A stretch of DNA of 64,000 nt, taken from the NCBI RefSeq assembly GCF_041020765.1, contig NZ_JBEUEJ010000006.1; one strand, given 5' to 3'. Shown piece after piece: positions 1 to 10,883 of the stretch (position 1 is the stretch's first letter; every line of letters starts with the position of its first letter). The DNA is from Kineococcus terrestris. GTDB lineage: Bacteria; Actinomycetota; Actinomycetes; Actinomycetales; Kineococcaceae. A model generated the notes under the pieces. That model searched no databases. It was not told where the DNA came from and worked only from the letters and a program-made list of their open reading frames with translations. The position numbers and the translations under genes were made by a program.

Positions 1-2
1 AT

Positions 3-20
3 CCCGGGACGACTCCCGGG
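3..20 (+). terminator. Intercistronic hairpin upstream of rpsR
   Basis: A perfect 7-bp stem (CCCGGGA/TCCCGGG) closes a 4-nt CGAC loop. It lies 23 bases before the rpsR start. No T-tract follows. In this operon the preceding gene is normally ssb, so the hairpin probably separates ssb from rpsR, as a weak terminator, a processing site or a stabilising structure. The structure is visible; its function is inferred. Confidence 0.4.
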
Positions 21-43
21 CTCCACGAGAGGGGAGCACCACG

Positions 44-280
44 ATGGCCAAGGTGCCCGTGCGCAAGCCCAAGAAGAAGCAGAACCCGCTCAAGGCCGCG
101 AAGATCGAGAGCGTCGACTACAAGGACACCGCGCTGCTGCGCAAGTTCATCTCCGACCGCGGCAAGATCCGCGCGCGCCGGGTGACGGGCGTGTCCGTGC
201 AGGAGCAGCGGGAGATCGCCAAGGCGATCAAGAACGCCCGCGAGATGGCGCTGCTGCCCTACAGCAGCTCCGCCCGCTGA
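44..280 (+). CDS. rpsR: 30S ribosomal protein S18 (Cys-free form)
   Basis: This 78-aa protein is the small-subunit protein S18, which binds 16S rRNA next to S6 in the platform. The family core is clear: VDYKDTALLRKFISDRGKI (residues about 24-42), RARRVTG, and the C-terminal REMALLPY. It contains no cysteine. The N-terminal CxxC of zinc-binding S18 paralogues is replaced by a QNPLKAAK segment, so this is the zinc-independent form. A GAGAGGGGA ribosome site precedes the ATG. rplI follows after 14 bases, the usual end of the S6-SSB-S18-L9 operon. The first genes of that operon lie outside the window. Confidence 0.97.
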   Translation: MAKVPVRKPKKKQNPLKAAKIESVDYKDTALLRKFISDRGKIRARRVTGVSVQEQREIAKAIKNAREMALLPYSSSAR

Positions 281-294
281 GGAGGGGACACGAG

Positions 295-747
295 ATGAAG
301 CTCATCCTCACCCACGAGGTGTCCGGTCTCGGGACGCCCGGTGACGTCGTGGAGGTCAAGGACGGCTACGGCCGCAACTTCCTCCTGCCGCGCAATCTGG
401 CGACCCCGTGGACCAAGGGCGGCGAGAAGCAGGTGGAGGCGATCCGCAAGGCCCGCCGCACCCGCGAGATCGCGACCCTGGACGAGGCCAAGGCCGTGAA
501 GCAGTCGCTGGAGTCCCGCACCGTCGCCCTCGCGGCGCGCGCGGGCCAGGGCGGCCGCCTCTTCGGCGCGATCACCCCCGCGGAGATCGCGCAGGCCGTC
601 ACCGCCGCCGGCGGCCCGGCCGTCGACCGGCGCAAGGTCGAGGTCCCGCAGCCGATCAAGGCCGTGGGCACCCACACCGCGCTGGTGCGCCTGCACCCCG
701 AGGTCTCCGCCACGGTGACCGTCGAGGTCGTCGAGGCCAGCGCCTGA
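295..747 (+). CDS. rplI: 50S ribosomal protein L9
   Basis: At 150 aa this is normal length for L9, the elongated large-subunit protein whose two globular domains are joined by a long helix. The N-terminal rRNA-binding domain starts MKLILTHEVSGLGTPGDVVEVKDGYGRN in family register, including the conserved GYGRNFLLP (residues about 25-33). A lysine/arginine- and alanine-rich helix follows, then the C-terminal domain ending near residue 148. An AGGAGGGGA ribosome site sits 5 bases before the ATG. It is co-transcribed with rpsR and closed by the hairpin at 764-800. Confidence 0.97.
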   Translation: MKLILTHEVSGLGTPGDVVEVKDGYGRNFLLPRNLATPWTKGGEKQVEAIRKARRTREIATLDEAKAVKQSLESRTVALAARAGQGGRLFGAITPAEIAQAVTAAGGPAVDRRKVEVPQPIKAVGTHTALVRLHPEVSATVTVEVVEASA

Positions 748-763
748 CGAGGTAGCACCACCA

Positions 764-800
764 CGAGGGGCCGGTCGCGCGCTGCGCGGCCGGCCCCTCG
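764..800 (+). terminator. Terminator of the rpsR-rplI operon
   Basis: Arms CGAGGGGCCGG (764-774) and CCGGCCCCTCG (790-800) are perfect 11-bp complements around a 15-nt GC-rich loop, 17 bases after the rplI stop. No U-tract follows, as is usual in high-GC actinobacteria. The site also lies at the 3' end of the convergent ASCH gene, so it could act in both directions. Confidence 0.7.
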
Positions 801-824
801 CGCGTCCGGCGGCGGCTCGTCCGC

Positions 825-1232
825 TCAGGCGCCGGTCTCCAGGACGAAGCGCAGGCACACCACGGGGGTGTCCGCGCGGACGGCCACCCCGGCGTGGGCG
901 GCCCAGAAGCGCTCGTGCGAGCGCGCCCAGTCCTCGTGGCCCTCGTACCCCTCGCCCTCGTCGCGGGCGAAGGCGTCGTCCACCGCGGCGAAGGGCACCA
1001 CCCGGACCTCCGTGACACGGACCGTCGCCACCCGGGCTCCGGAGTCGTCGAGCACCGCCAGCCGCTCCCCGACGTGCTCGACCTCCTCGTCCTCGGCGGC
1101 GTAATCGTGCTCGAGCAGGCCCGCCGTAGCCGTCTTCGCGCCCGCGAGCACCAGGCCCACGAGCTCGGTGCGCACCGCGCCGGGGGAGCCGAACTCGATG
1201 CTGCGCAGTCCGTCGACGCGGGGCCAGGTCAC
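825..1232 (-). CDS. ASCH domain-containing protein
   Basis: This 135-aa protein fits the ASCH (ASC-1 homology) family, beta-barrel proteins proposed to bind RNA; some relatives hydrolyse N4-acetylcytidine. Typical features are the early EFGSPGAVRTELVGLVLAGAKTAT block (residues about 11-34), the middle GERLAVLDDSGARVATVRVTEV strand pair, and the EGEGYEGHEDWARSHERFW stretch with the conserved acidic/Trp pattern. The start is the GTG at 1232, preceded by a GGGAGGG ribosome site; the frame stays open further upstream only because of base composition. It is convergent with rplI. The substrate is unknown. Confidence 0.82.
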   Translation of the reverse strand: MTWPRVDGLRSIEFGSPGAVRTELVGLVLAGAKTATAGLLEHDYAAEDEEVEHVGERLAVLDDSGARVATVRVTEVRVVPFAAVDDAFARDEGEGYEGHEDWARSHERFWAAHAGVAVRADTPVVCLRFVLETGA

Positions 1233-1525
1233 CGCGGCACCCTCCCACGCCGGTGCGCGCGCCCACCGGGAGTTCCCGGGCCCTTCCCCCGCACCCGCCC
1301 GAGTGGGACAGTGACCGGCGTCACACCGGGGCGGTGCCGCCCCGGCACCTCGCGTCGGACCCGCCACGAGCCGGTCGAGCACCCTCCCGCGCACGGGCCC
1401 GACGCACCGTCCGGCCCGCGGGGGCCGACGCCGCGCCCTCCGCCCGCCGCGCACCGCCGCGCACCGCCGCGCCCCGGGCCGCCGGACGCACCGCCGCACC
1501 GACCGCAGGAGGAGAGGGGAGTCCG

Positions 1526-2350
1526 ATGACCGCTGTCACCGAGGACGCGGAGCTCAAGGCGAGGCACCGCGCGATGTGGACGTCCGGCGACTACGCCCGG
1601 ATGGTGGAGACGTTCCTGCTGCCGCTGGGGCCCCGGCTCGTGGACGCCTGCGGGTCGATCACCGGCGCACGGGTCCTCGACGTCGCCGCCGGCACCGGCA
1701 ACGCGTCGCTGCCGGCCGCCGAGCGCGGCGCCCGCGTCACCGCGAGCGACCTGACGCCCGCCCTGCTGGAGGCGGGGCGTCGCCGGGCGGAGGCCGCCGG
1801 CCTGGAGCTGGAGTGGGTGGAGGCCGACGCGGAGCACCTGCCGTTCGGCGACGCGTCCTTCGACGTCGTCCTGTCCTCCATCGGGGTCATGTTCGCCCCG
1901 CACCACCGCGAGGCCGCCGACGAGCTCGTGCGGGTGTGCCGGCCCGGCGGCACCCTCGGGCTGCTCAGCTGGACACCGGGCGGCCTGGTCGGCGCGCTGT
2001 TCCGCACGATGGCGCCCTTCGCGCCGCCCCCTCCGCCCGGCGCGCAGCCGGCACCGCTGTGGGGCGACGAGGAGCACCTGCGCGAGCTGCTCGGCGAGCG
2101 GGTCCACCTCACCGCGCTGGAGCGCGGCGTCCTGGAGGTGACGGCCTTCCCCGAGGAGCACGGCTTCGTCCGCCACTTCGTGCAGTGCTACGGGCCCACC
2201 ATCGCCGTCCGCGCCCACGCGGAGCGCACCGGCCGCGCGCGCGAGTTCGACGAGGCCCTGGACCGCTTCGAGCGCGAGCAGGACCGCGGTGGGCCCGGGC
2301 GCTCCCGCTACGAGATGGAGTACCTGCTGGCCGTCGGCACCCGCGCCTAA
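1526..2350 (+). CDS. Class I SAM-dependent methyltransferase
   Basis: A 274-aa protein with a UbiE/Methyltransf_11 type Rossmann fold. Motif I is VLDVAAGTGN (residues about 50-59), the acidic end of strand 2 is in VTASDLTP, and the post-II region reads EADAEHLPFGDASFDVVLSS. Motif III is RVCRPGGTLGLLSW. It would transfer a methyl group from S-adenosylmethionine to a small molecule that cannot be predicted. The ATG is chosen because an AGGAGGAGAGGGGA ribosome site ends 5 bases upstream. It is followed after 49 bases by the nitrilase-family gene in the same direction, but that gene appears to have its own leaderless promoter. Confidence 0.85.
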   Translation: MTAVTEDAELKARHRAMWTSGDYARMVETFLLPLGPRLVDACGSITGARVLDVAAGTGNASLPAAERGARVTASDLTPALLEAGRRRAEAAGLELEWVEADAEHLPFGDASFDVVLSSIGVMFAPHHREAADELVRVCRPGGTLGLLSWTPGGLVGALFRTMAPFAPPPPPGAQPAPLWGDEEHLRELLGERVHLTALERGVLEVTAFPEEHGFVRHFVQCYGPTIAVRAHAERTGRAREFDEALDRFEREQDRGGPGRSRYEMEYLLAVGTRA

Positions 2351-2399
2351 CGCGCCCGGCGCGGCGCGGGGGGACGGGCGGCTCTGGCACCCTGCCGGT

Positions 2400-3182
2400 G
2401 TGCGTGTCGCGCTCGCCCAGGTCTCCAGCAGCGCCGACCCCGCGGCGAACCTCGACCTCGTCGCCGCGGAGGTCGCCGCCGCCCGCGACGCCGGCGCCCG
2501 CCTCCTCGTGCTGCCCGAGGCGACCATGTGCCGCTTCGGCGTCCCCCTCGGCCCCGTCGCCGAACCCGCCGAGGGGCCGTGGGCCACCCGGCTGGGCGAG
2601 CTGGCCGACGCCGCCGGCCTGACCGTCGTCGCCGGCGGGTTCACCCCCGGCTCCGGCGGGCGGGTCCGCAACACCCTGTTCGCCGCGGGCCCGGGCGTGC
2701 GCGCCACCTACGACAAGGTCCACGTCTACGACGCCTTCGGCCACCGCGAGTCCGAGGCCGTCGAGCCCGGCGACGAACCGGTCCTCGTGCCCGTGGACGG
2801 CGAGCCGGTCGGCCTGGCCACCTGCTACGACGTGCGCTTCCCCGGCCTGTTCACCGCGTACGCCGAGCGCGGCGCCCGTCTCGTCGTCCTGGCCGCCTCC
2901 TGGGGCGCCGGGCCCGGCAAGGTCGAGCAGTGGGACCTGCTGGTGCGCGCGCGGGCGCTGGACGCCACGAGCGTCGTCGTGGCCTGCGGGCAGGCCGCCC
3001 CGGCCGTCCCGACGGAGGGGTCCGCGCCGACGGGGGTGGGCTTCTCGACGGTGGCCGGGCCGACGGGCGAGGTGCTGGGGCGGCTCGGGGCCGGGCCGGG
3101 CCGGCTGGTCGTCGACGTGGACCTGGACGCGGTGGACGCGGTGCGCGCCGCGCTGCCGGTGCTGGCGAACCGCCGCCTGTGA
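2400..3182 (+). CDS. Carbon-nitrogen hydrolase (nitrilase/Nit2-like amidase)
   Basis: At 260 aa this matches the single-domain nitrilase superfamily, which cleaves C-N bonds of amides through a Glu-Lys-Cys triad. All three catalytic residues are visible: E40 in LLVLPEAT, K106 in TYDKVHVYDAFG, and C142 in LATCYDVRFP. The pattern around them (GHRESE, FPGLF, DLLVRARALDAT) resembles the omega-amidase/YafV-type branch that repairs or deaminates small amides. The GTG at 2400 lies 6 nt after a CACCCT -10-like hexamer (2388-2393), so the message may be leaderless. It ends 4 bases from the stop of the convergent MATE gene. Confidence 0.88.
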   Translation: MRVALAQVSSSADPAANLDLVAAEVAAARDAGARLLVLPEATMCRFGVPLGPVAEPAEGPWATRLGELADAAGLTVVAGGFTPGSGGRVRNTLFAAGPGVRATYDKVHVYDAFGHRESEAVEPGDEPVLVPVDGEPVGLATCYDVRFPGLFTAYAERGARLVVLAASWGAGPGKVEQWDLLVRARALDATSVVVACGQAAPAVPTEGSAPTGVGFSTVAGPTGEVLGRLGAGPGRLVVDVDLDAVDAVRAALPVLANRRL

Positions 3183-3186
3183 GGGG

Positions 3187-4548
3187 TCAGGCCCCCACGA
3201 CCACCCACCGGTCCGTGCGCACGCGGTGCGCGAGGGTGGCCAGGCGCGCCAGCGTGTAGACGCCCGCGAAAGAGATCCACAGCCACACCAGGCCTGCCCG
3301 CCCGGCGGGGGCCAGCGCCAGCACGGCCAGCGCGCACGGCAGGTAGCACAGCAGCGTCGCGCCGCCCGCGAGCGCCAGGTAGCGGCCGTCGCCGGCGCCG
3401 ATGAGGACGCCGTCGAGGACGAACACCCAGCCCGCGACGGGCAGCGAGGCGCCCACGACGACGAGGGCGGCGGTCAGGTAGCGGTGCACCTGCTCGTCGG
3501 GGGCGAAGAGCCCGGCCACCAGCGGGGCGGCGAGCGCGAGGGCGGCGCCGAGGACCACGCCGACGGCGACGCCCCACTGCGCGGTGCGCCGCACGACGGC
3601 CCGCACCCCGTCCACGTCGGCGGCGCCGAGGGCACGGCCCACGAGCGCCTGCGCGGCGATGGCGAGGGCGTCCAGGGCCAGCGCGGTCGTCGTCCACACC
3701 GTCATCGCGACCTGGTGGGCGGCGATCCCCGCGTCGCCCTGGCGGGCCGCCACGAACGTCGTCACCAGCAGCGCCACCCGCAGCGTCAGGGTGCGCACGA
3801 GCAGCGGGACGCCGGCGCGGGCGCTGCGCAGGACGCCCAGCGGGTGCAGGCGCACGGGCGCTCCGGTGCGGCGCACGCCGCGGGCGACGACGACCACGAG
3901 GACCACCGCCATCAGCAGCTGGGTGGCCGCGGTCCCGGCGGCCGAGCCGGCGATGCCCCAGCCGAGGCCGAGCACGAGCAGCAGGCTGAGCGCGACGTTG
4001 AGCGCGGCGCCGCCGGCGGCCACGGCCAGCGGGGTGCGGGTGTCCTGCAGGCCCCGCAGGACGCCCGTGGCGGCCAGCACGACGAGCATCCCCGGCAGCC
4101 CCACCAGGCTGACCCGCAGGTACGTCACGGCGTACGGGGCGGCCTCGGGGGAGGCGCCCAGGGCGGTGACGAGCGGGCCGGCCAGCGGGGCGACGACCAG
4201 GGCGGTCGCCACGCCCAGCAGCAGCGCCAGCCAGATCCCGTCCACGCCCTGCGCGAGGGCCCCGCGCAGGTCCCCGGCGCCCAGCCGGCGCGCCACGGCC
4301 GCCGTCGTGCCGTAGGCCAGGAAGACGAAGAGGCTGACGGCCGTGGCCAGCAGCGCCCCGGCCACGCCCAGGCCCGCCAGCGGCAGGGTGCCGAGGCTCG
4401 CCACGATCGCCGAGTCGGCCAGCAGGAACAGCGGTTCGGCCACCAGCGCGCCGAGGGCGGGGACCGCCAGACGCAGGATCTCGGCATCCCGGCGCCCGAC
4501 CTTGAGCCCCCCGCGCGAACCGTCACCGGACCGCAACCCGCACGCCAC
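3187..4548 (-). CDS. MATE family efflux transporter (DinF-like)
   Basis: About 453 aa with twelve hydrophobic segments, typical of MATE exporters that extrude cationic drugs or metabolites in exchange for Na+ or H+. The N-terminal GRRDAEILRLAVPALG and AEPLFLLADSAIVASLGTLPLAGLG blocks are diagnostic of the DinF-like branch, and the two six-helix halves are clear. The frame is open to 4710, but the conserved protein begins near 4500. The start is uncertain: GTG 4548 is reported, and TTG 4536 is the alternative. It is divergent from dnaB across the DnaA-box array. Confidence 0.88.
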   Translation of the reverse strand: MACGLRSGDGSRGGLKVGRRDAEILRLAVPALGALVAEPLFLLADSAIVASLGTLPLAGLGVAGALLATAVSLFVFLAYGTTAAVARRLGAGDLRGALAQGVDGIWLALLLGVATALVVAPLAGPLVTALGASPEAAPYAVTYLRVSLVGLPGMLVVLAATGVLRGLQDTRTPLAVAAGGAALNVALSLLLVLGLGWGIAGSAAGTAATQLLMAVVLVVVVARGVRRTGAPVRLHPLGVLRSARAGVPLLVRTLTLRVALLVTTFVAARQGDAGIAAHQVAMTVWTTTALALDALAIAAQALVGRALGAADVDGVRAVVRRTAQWGVAVGVVLGAALALAAPLVAGLFAPDEQVHRYLTAALVVVGASLPVAGWVFVLDGVLIGAGDGRYLALAGGATLLCYLPCALAVLALAPAGRAGLVWLWISFAGVYTLARLATLAHRVRTDRWVVVGA

Positions 4549-4647
4549 CCTCCCGATGTCCCGAGGTTCTCGTCCTCCACACCTGGTGGACAGGTGGGGA
4601 CGCGCATCGTCGCAGGTCAGCGTCGTGCACCGGTGGTCGGGGGGCGC

Positions 4648-4734
4648 TGGTCCCCGAGTTGTCCCCAGGGTTGTCCACCCCCTGTGCACCAGTGGTCCCC
4701 AGCCGTCCACAGGTTGTCGACAACCCTGTGCACA
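4648..4734 (+). promoter_or_regulatory. Phased array of DnaA-box-like 9-mers upstream of dnaB
   Basis: Eight 9-mers resembling the actinobacterial DnaA box (TTGTCCACA) lie head to tail: TGGTCCCCG (4648), TTGTCCCCA (4659), TTGTCCACC (4671), CTGTGCACC (4682), TGGTCCCCA (4693), CCGTCCACA (4703), TTGTCGACA (4714), CTGTGCACA (4726). Start-to-start spacings are 11, 12, 11, 11, 10, 11 and 12 bp, about one helical turn. A ninth, inverted copy (CTGTCCACC on the minus strand) is at 4585-4593. This is the only recognisable content of the 307-base gap between the MATE gene and dnaB. Likely roles are DnaA binding to control dnaB, or titration of DnaA. Confidence 0.6.
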
Positions 4735-4741
4735 GGGCGGT

Positions 4742-4790
4742 TTGACCGGGCCGGGTGCCGTCGGTCAGTGTCGGACCCTCCCGGTAGGAC
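4742..4790 (+). promoter_or_regulatory. Candidate dnaB promoter
   Basis: A TTGACC hexamer (4742-4747) follows the DnaA-box array directly, and a TAGGAC hexamer (4785-4790) resembles an actinobacterial -10 element. They are too far apart (37 bp) to form one promoter. Either the TAGGAC element works with a poor -35, or the TTGACC hexamer pairs with the weak TCAGTG at 4765. The position between the array and dnaB makes a promoter here likely; the exact element is not resolved. Confidence 0.3.
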
Positions 4791-4855
4791 TGCTCGTGCG
4801 CGGGCCCGCGGTGGGCCCGGCGGTGGGGTGAGCCGGGGAGAGGGGCTGCGCGCAC

Positions 4856-8137
<3,282 letters not shown>

Positions 8138-8141
8138 CGTC

Positions 8142-8172
8142 CCACCGGCCGGCGCCCACCGCCGGCCGGTGG
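8142..8172 (+). terminator. Terminator after dnaB
   Basis: A perfect 13-bp stem, CCACCGGCCGGCG (8142-8154) against CGCCGGCCGGTGG (8160-8172), with a 5-nt loop, starts 4 bases after the dnaB stop. No T-run follows. The following gene has its own ribosome site and lies 64 bases downstream. Confidence 0.75.
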
Positions 8173-8235
8173 AACAAGCGGGACGGCGGCCCGGTTGCAG
8201 CCGTCGAACAGTCCCGCTGGTGAAAGGTGCCCGTC

Positions 8236-9225
8236 GTGTCGCTCTCCCTGTCGATCCTGGACCTCGCCCACATCGGTCCGGGCAAGACGGCCGGTGAGAG
8301 CATCGCCGCCAGCGTCGAGCTGGCCCGCACCGCCGAGCGCACCGGGTACCAGCGCGTCTGGTACGCCGAGCACCACAACATGCCGCACATCGCGTCCTCG
8401 GCGCCCGCGGTGCTCATCGCCCACGTCGGCGCGCACACCTCCACCATCCGGCTCGGCGCCGGCGGCGTGATGCTGCCCAACCACTCCCCGCTGTCGATCG
8501 CGGAGCAGTTCGGCACCCTCGACGCGATGTACCCCGGGCGCATCGACCTCGGTCTGGGCCGCGCTCCCGGCTCCGACCAGGCGACGACGTACGCGCTGCG
8601 CCGCGACCCGTCGGCCTCCGAGACGTTCCCGCAGGACGTGGCGGAACTGCGCGACTACCTCGCGGGGCGCTCCAGCGTCCCCGGCGTGGACGTCGTCCCC
8701 GGCGCCGGGTCCCGCGTCCCGCTGTACGTGCTGGGCTCCTCCACGTTCGGCGCGCACCTGGCCGCCGCGCTGGGCCTGCCGTACGCGTTCGCCTCGCACT
8801 TCGCCCCGCAGGCCCTGCACGCCGCGGTCAGCGCCTACCGACGCGAGTTCCAGCCGTCCGAGCAGCTGGACCGCCCCCACGTCATCGCCGGCGTGAACGT
8901 CGTCGCCGCCGACTCGGCCGACGACGCCCGCGCCGCCTTCGAGCAGGTGCAGCGCCGGTTCGCCGTCTCCCTGTTCGGCCGCGGCCGCACGTTCACCGAG
9001 GCGGAGGTCGACATCCTCATGCAGACCGCCGCCGGTCAGCACGTCGGCCAGATGCTGTCCTACGCCGCCGTCGGCACCCCCGCGGACGTGCGCCGCTACC
9101 TCGACTCCTTCCTCGACGCCTCCGGCGCCGACGAGCTCATCACCGCCCACCAGGCCCTCGACGACGAGGCGCGGCTGCGCTCCGTCGAGCTGCTCGCCGA
9201 GGTCGCGCAGGACGTCGCCGTCTGA
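8236..9225 (+). CDS. LLM class flavin-dependent oxidoreductase
   Basis: About 329 aa of the bacterial luciferase-like TIM-barrel family, enzymes using reduced flavin (FMN or F420). The sequence follows the luciferase 'group 1' pattern: SLSILDLAHIGPGKTAGESI at the start, RVWYAEHHNMPHIASSAPAVLIAHV (residues about 40-65), RLGAGGVMLPNHSPLSIAEQFGTLDAMYPGRIDLGLGRAPGSDQAT. GTG 8236 is preferred because a GAAAGG ribosome site ends 8 bases upstream; an in-frame GTG at 8227 is too close to that site. The substrate is unknown. It is separated from dnaB by a terminator and is probably monocistronic. Confidence 0.87.
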   Translation: MSLSLSILDLAHIGPGKTAGESIAASVELARTAERTGYQRVWYAEHHNMPHIASSAPAVLIAHVGAHTSTIRLGAGGVMLPNHSPLSIAEQFGTLDAMYPGRIDLGLGRAPGSDQATTYALRRDPSASETFPQDVAELRDYLAGRSSVPGVDVVPGAGSRVPLYVLGSSTFGAHLAAALGLPYAFASHFAPQALHAAVSAYRREFQPSEQLDRPHVIAGVNVVAADSADDARAAFEQVQRRFAVSLFGRGRTFTEAEVDILMQTAAGQHVGQMLSYAAVGTPADVRRYLDSFLDASGADELITAHQALDDEARLRSVELLAEVAQDVAV

Positions 9226-9277
9226 GGCGCACCCACCCCGGTGGTGAGCGCACCGGCCACCGGGGCAGGGTGGGGGG

Positions 9278-10642
9278 ATGAGCGAGCGAGCGGTCCCCGG
9301 CCCCGACTGGGTGCGGCACGCCGTCTTCTGGCACGTGTACCCGCTGGGTTTCACCGGCGCCGAGGCGCGCGCCGGGGACCTGACCGAACAGGTGCGGCAC
9401 CGCCTGCCGCACCTGGCCGGCTGGCTCGACCACGTCCTCGCCCTCGGCGCGTCCGGTCTGCTGCTGGGTCCGGTGTTCGCCTCCGAGACCCACGGCTACG
9501 ACACCGTCGACCACTTCCGCGTCGACCCGCGCCTGGGGAACGACGACGACCTCGACGCGCTGCTGCGCGCGGCGTCCGAGCGCGGTCTGCGCGTCGTGCT
9601 CGACGGCGTGTTCCACCACGTCGGCCGCTCCCACCCGGCGTTCCGCGCGGTGCTGGAGCAGGGGCCGTCCGCACCGACCGCCTCCTGGTTCCGGCTGCGC
9701 TGGCCCGGCGGTCCGGACGCGTGGACGCCGGGCACCGAACCCGACTACGACGACTTCGAGGGCCACCACCAGCTCGTCGCGCTCAACCACGCCGAGCCCG
9801 CCGTCGCCGACCACGTCGCCGACGTGATGACGCACTGGCTGGACCGCGGCGCGGCCGGGTGGCGGCTGGACGCCGCCTACGCCGTGCCCGCGGGTTTCTG
9901 GGCGCAGGTCGCCGACCGGGTGCGCGAGCGCCACCCCGACGCCTACCTCGTCGGGGAGGTCATCCACGGCGACTACGAGGCCGCCGTCGTCGACGGGCAC
10001 CTGGACTCCGTGACGCAGTACGAGCTGTGGAAGGCGGTCTGGAGCAGCCTCAACGACGGCAACCTGCACGAGCTCGCCCACGCGCTGGGCCGCCACGACG
10101 GGTTCTCGCGGACGTTCGCGCCGCTGACGTTCCTCGGCAACCACGACGTCACCCGCATCGCCAGCCGCTTGCACGACCCCGCGCACCTCGCGCACGCCCT
10201 CGCCGTCCTGACCACGGTCGCGGGGACGCCGTGCGTGTACGCGGGGGACGAGCACGCCTTCCGCGGGGTCAAGGAGGACCGCGCCGGGGGCGACGACGCC
10301 GTCCGCCCACCGTTCCCCGCCACGCCGGAGGAGCTGTCGCCGCTGGGCCTGCCGACGTTCCACCTGCACCAGGAGCTCATCGGCCTGCGCCGCCGGCACG
10401 CGTGGCTGCACGGCGCCCGCACGAGCGTGCTGCACGTGGCGAACGACGCGCTGGCCTACGCCAGCGAGGGCGGGCCGGGGGAGCGGATCGTCGTCGCGCT
10501 GTCCACCGCGGGCGGGACGAGCGCCGTGCCCGCGCCCGGTGCGCGTGAGGTCCTCGCGGGCACCGGGCGCGTCCTCGACGCGGGGACGGACGGCGCGCGG
10601 GTGGAGCTGCCGCCGGGCGGGTGGGTGGTCGCCGCGGGGTGA
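9278..10642 (+). CDS. Glycoside hydrolase family 13 (alpha-amylase family) enzyme
   Basis: A 454-aa cytoplasmic-looking GH13 enzyme acting on alpha-glucosidic bonds. The four family regions are visible: region I DGVFHHV (residues 109-115), region II GWRLDAA with the nucleophile D198, region III YLVGEVIHGD with the acid/base E227, and region IV FLGNHDVTRI (NHD 288-290). A short C-terminal beta domain follows. There is no signal peptide, so it probably works on small intracellular oligosaccharides; the exact specificity cannot be read. The ATG follows a CAGGGT hexamer by exactly 6 nt, suggesting a leaderless message, although the G-run could also act as a ribosome site. Confidence 0.9.
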   Translation: MSERAVPGPDWVRHAVFWHVYPLGFTGAEARAGDLTEQVRHRLPHLAGWLDHVLALGASGLLLGPVFASETHGYDTVDHFRVDPRLGNDDDLDALLRAASERGLRVVLDGVFHHVGRSHPAFRAVLEQGPSAPTASWFRLRWPGGPDAWTPGTEPDYDDFEGHHQLVALNHAEPAVADHVADVMTHWLDRGAAGWRLDAAYAVPAGFWAQVADRVRERHPDAYLVGEVIHGDYEAAVVDGHLDSVTQYELWKAVWSSLNDGNLHELAHALGRHDGFSRTFAPLTFLGNHDVTRIASRLHDPAHLAHALAVLTTVAGTPCVYAGDEHAFRGVKEDRAGGDDAVRPPFPATPEELSPLGLPTFHLHQELIGLRRRHAWLHGARTSVLHVANDALAYASEGGPGERIVVALSTAGGTSAVPAPGAREVLAGTGRVLDAGTDGARVELPPGGWVVAAG

Positions 10643-10654
10643 GCCGTGGCCTCG

Positions 10655-10815
10655 GGGCGTGTGCCGCCTGTCGACCGCGGCGGTGAGCACGACCCGGCGT
10701 CGGTCCGGGCCGCCGAACCCGGGCATGGACGCCCGGGGCACTGCTGCCGCGGACCGTCGAGGTGCCGGTGGGCCTCGCCGCTGCCCGGGAGGACGAGGAC
10801 CAGGTCCCGGGGCGG
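10655..10815 (-). pseudogene. Decayed 3' fragment of a PPOX-type flavin/F420 oxidoreductase gene
   Basis: On the minus strand this gap encodes MPGFGGPDRRRVVLT and AVDRRHTP, matching the C-terminus of the intact PPOX gene at 15286-15675 (YPGFGGTDQRRVVLT, AVDRLHTP). Just upstream, in another frame, GEAHRHLDG and GRPCPG match its preceding segment (GAREQLDEL, GRPYPG), so a frameshift is present. The 5' part is missing and the stop after HTP is lost. At DNA level 59 of the first 66 bases (10655-10720) equal 15289-15354. It sits immediately left of the copper island, so the island is flanked by two copies in direct orientation. Confidence 0.7.
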
Positions 10816-10853
10816 ACCTCTCGCGCACGAGGCTCTCGGGGTCGTCCCCTGGT

Positions 10854-10877
10854 GGTATACCCCCCAGGGGTTAGCCT
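10854..10877 (+). promoter_or_regulatory. CsoR-type copper operator and leaderless promoter, DUF6153 gene
   Basis: The sequence TATACCCCCCAGGGGTTA is a near-palindrome of the TACCCC...GGGGTA kind bound by Cu(I)-responsive CsoR repressors. It runs directly into TAGCCT (10872-10877), a -10-like hexamer placed 6 nt before the GTG of the next gene. Binding of the repressor would cover the promoter. The same arrangement recurs before the copper ATPase, and a csoR gene closes the cluster. Confidence 0.75.
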
Positions 10878-10883
10878 GGAGGC

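Noticed and set aside
4648..4734. The DnaA-box array as the chromosomal origin oriC
   Set aside because: Actinobacterial oriC lies between dnaA and dnaN, which are not here, and no AT-rich unwinding stretch is present. A regulatory or titration role fits better.
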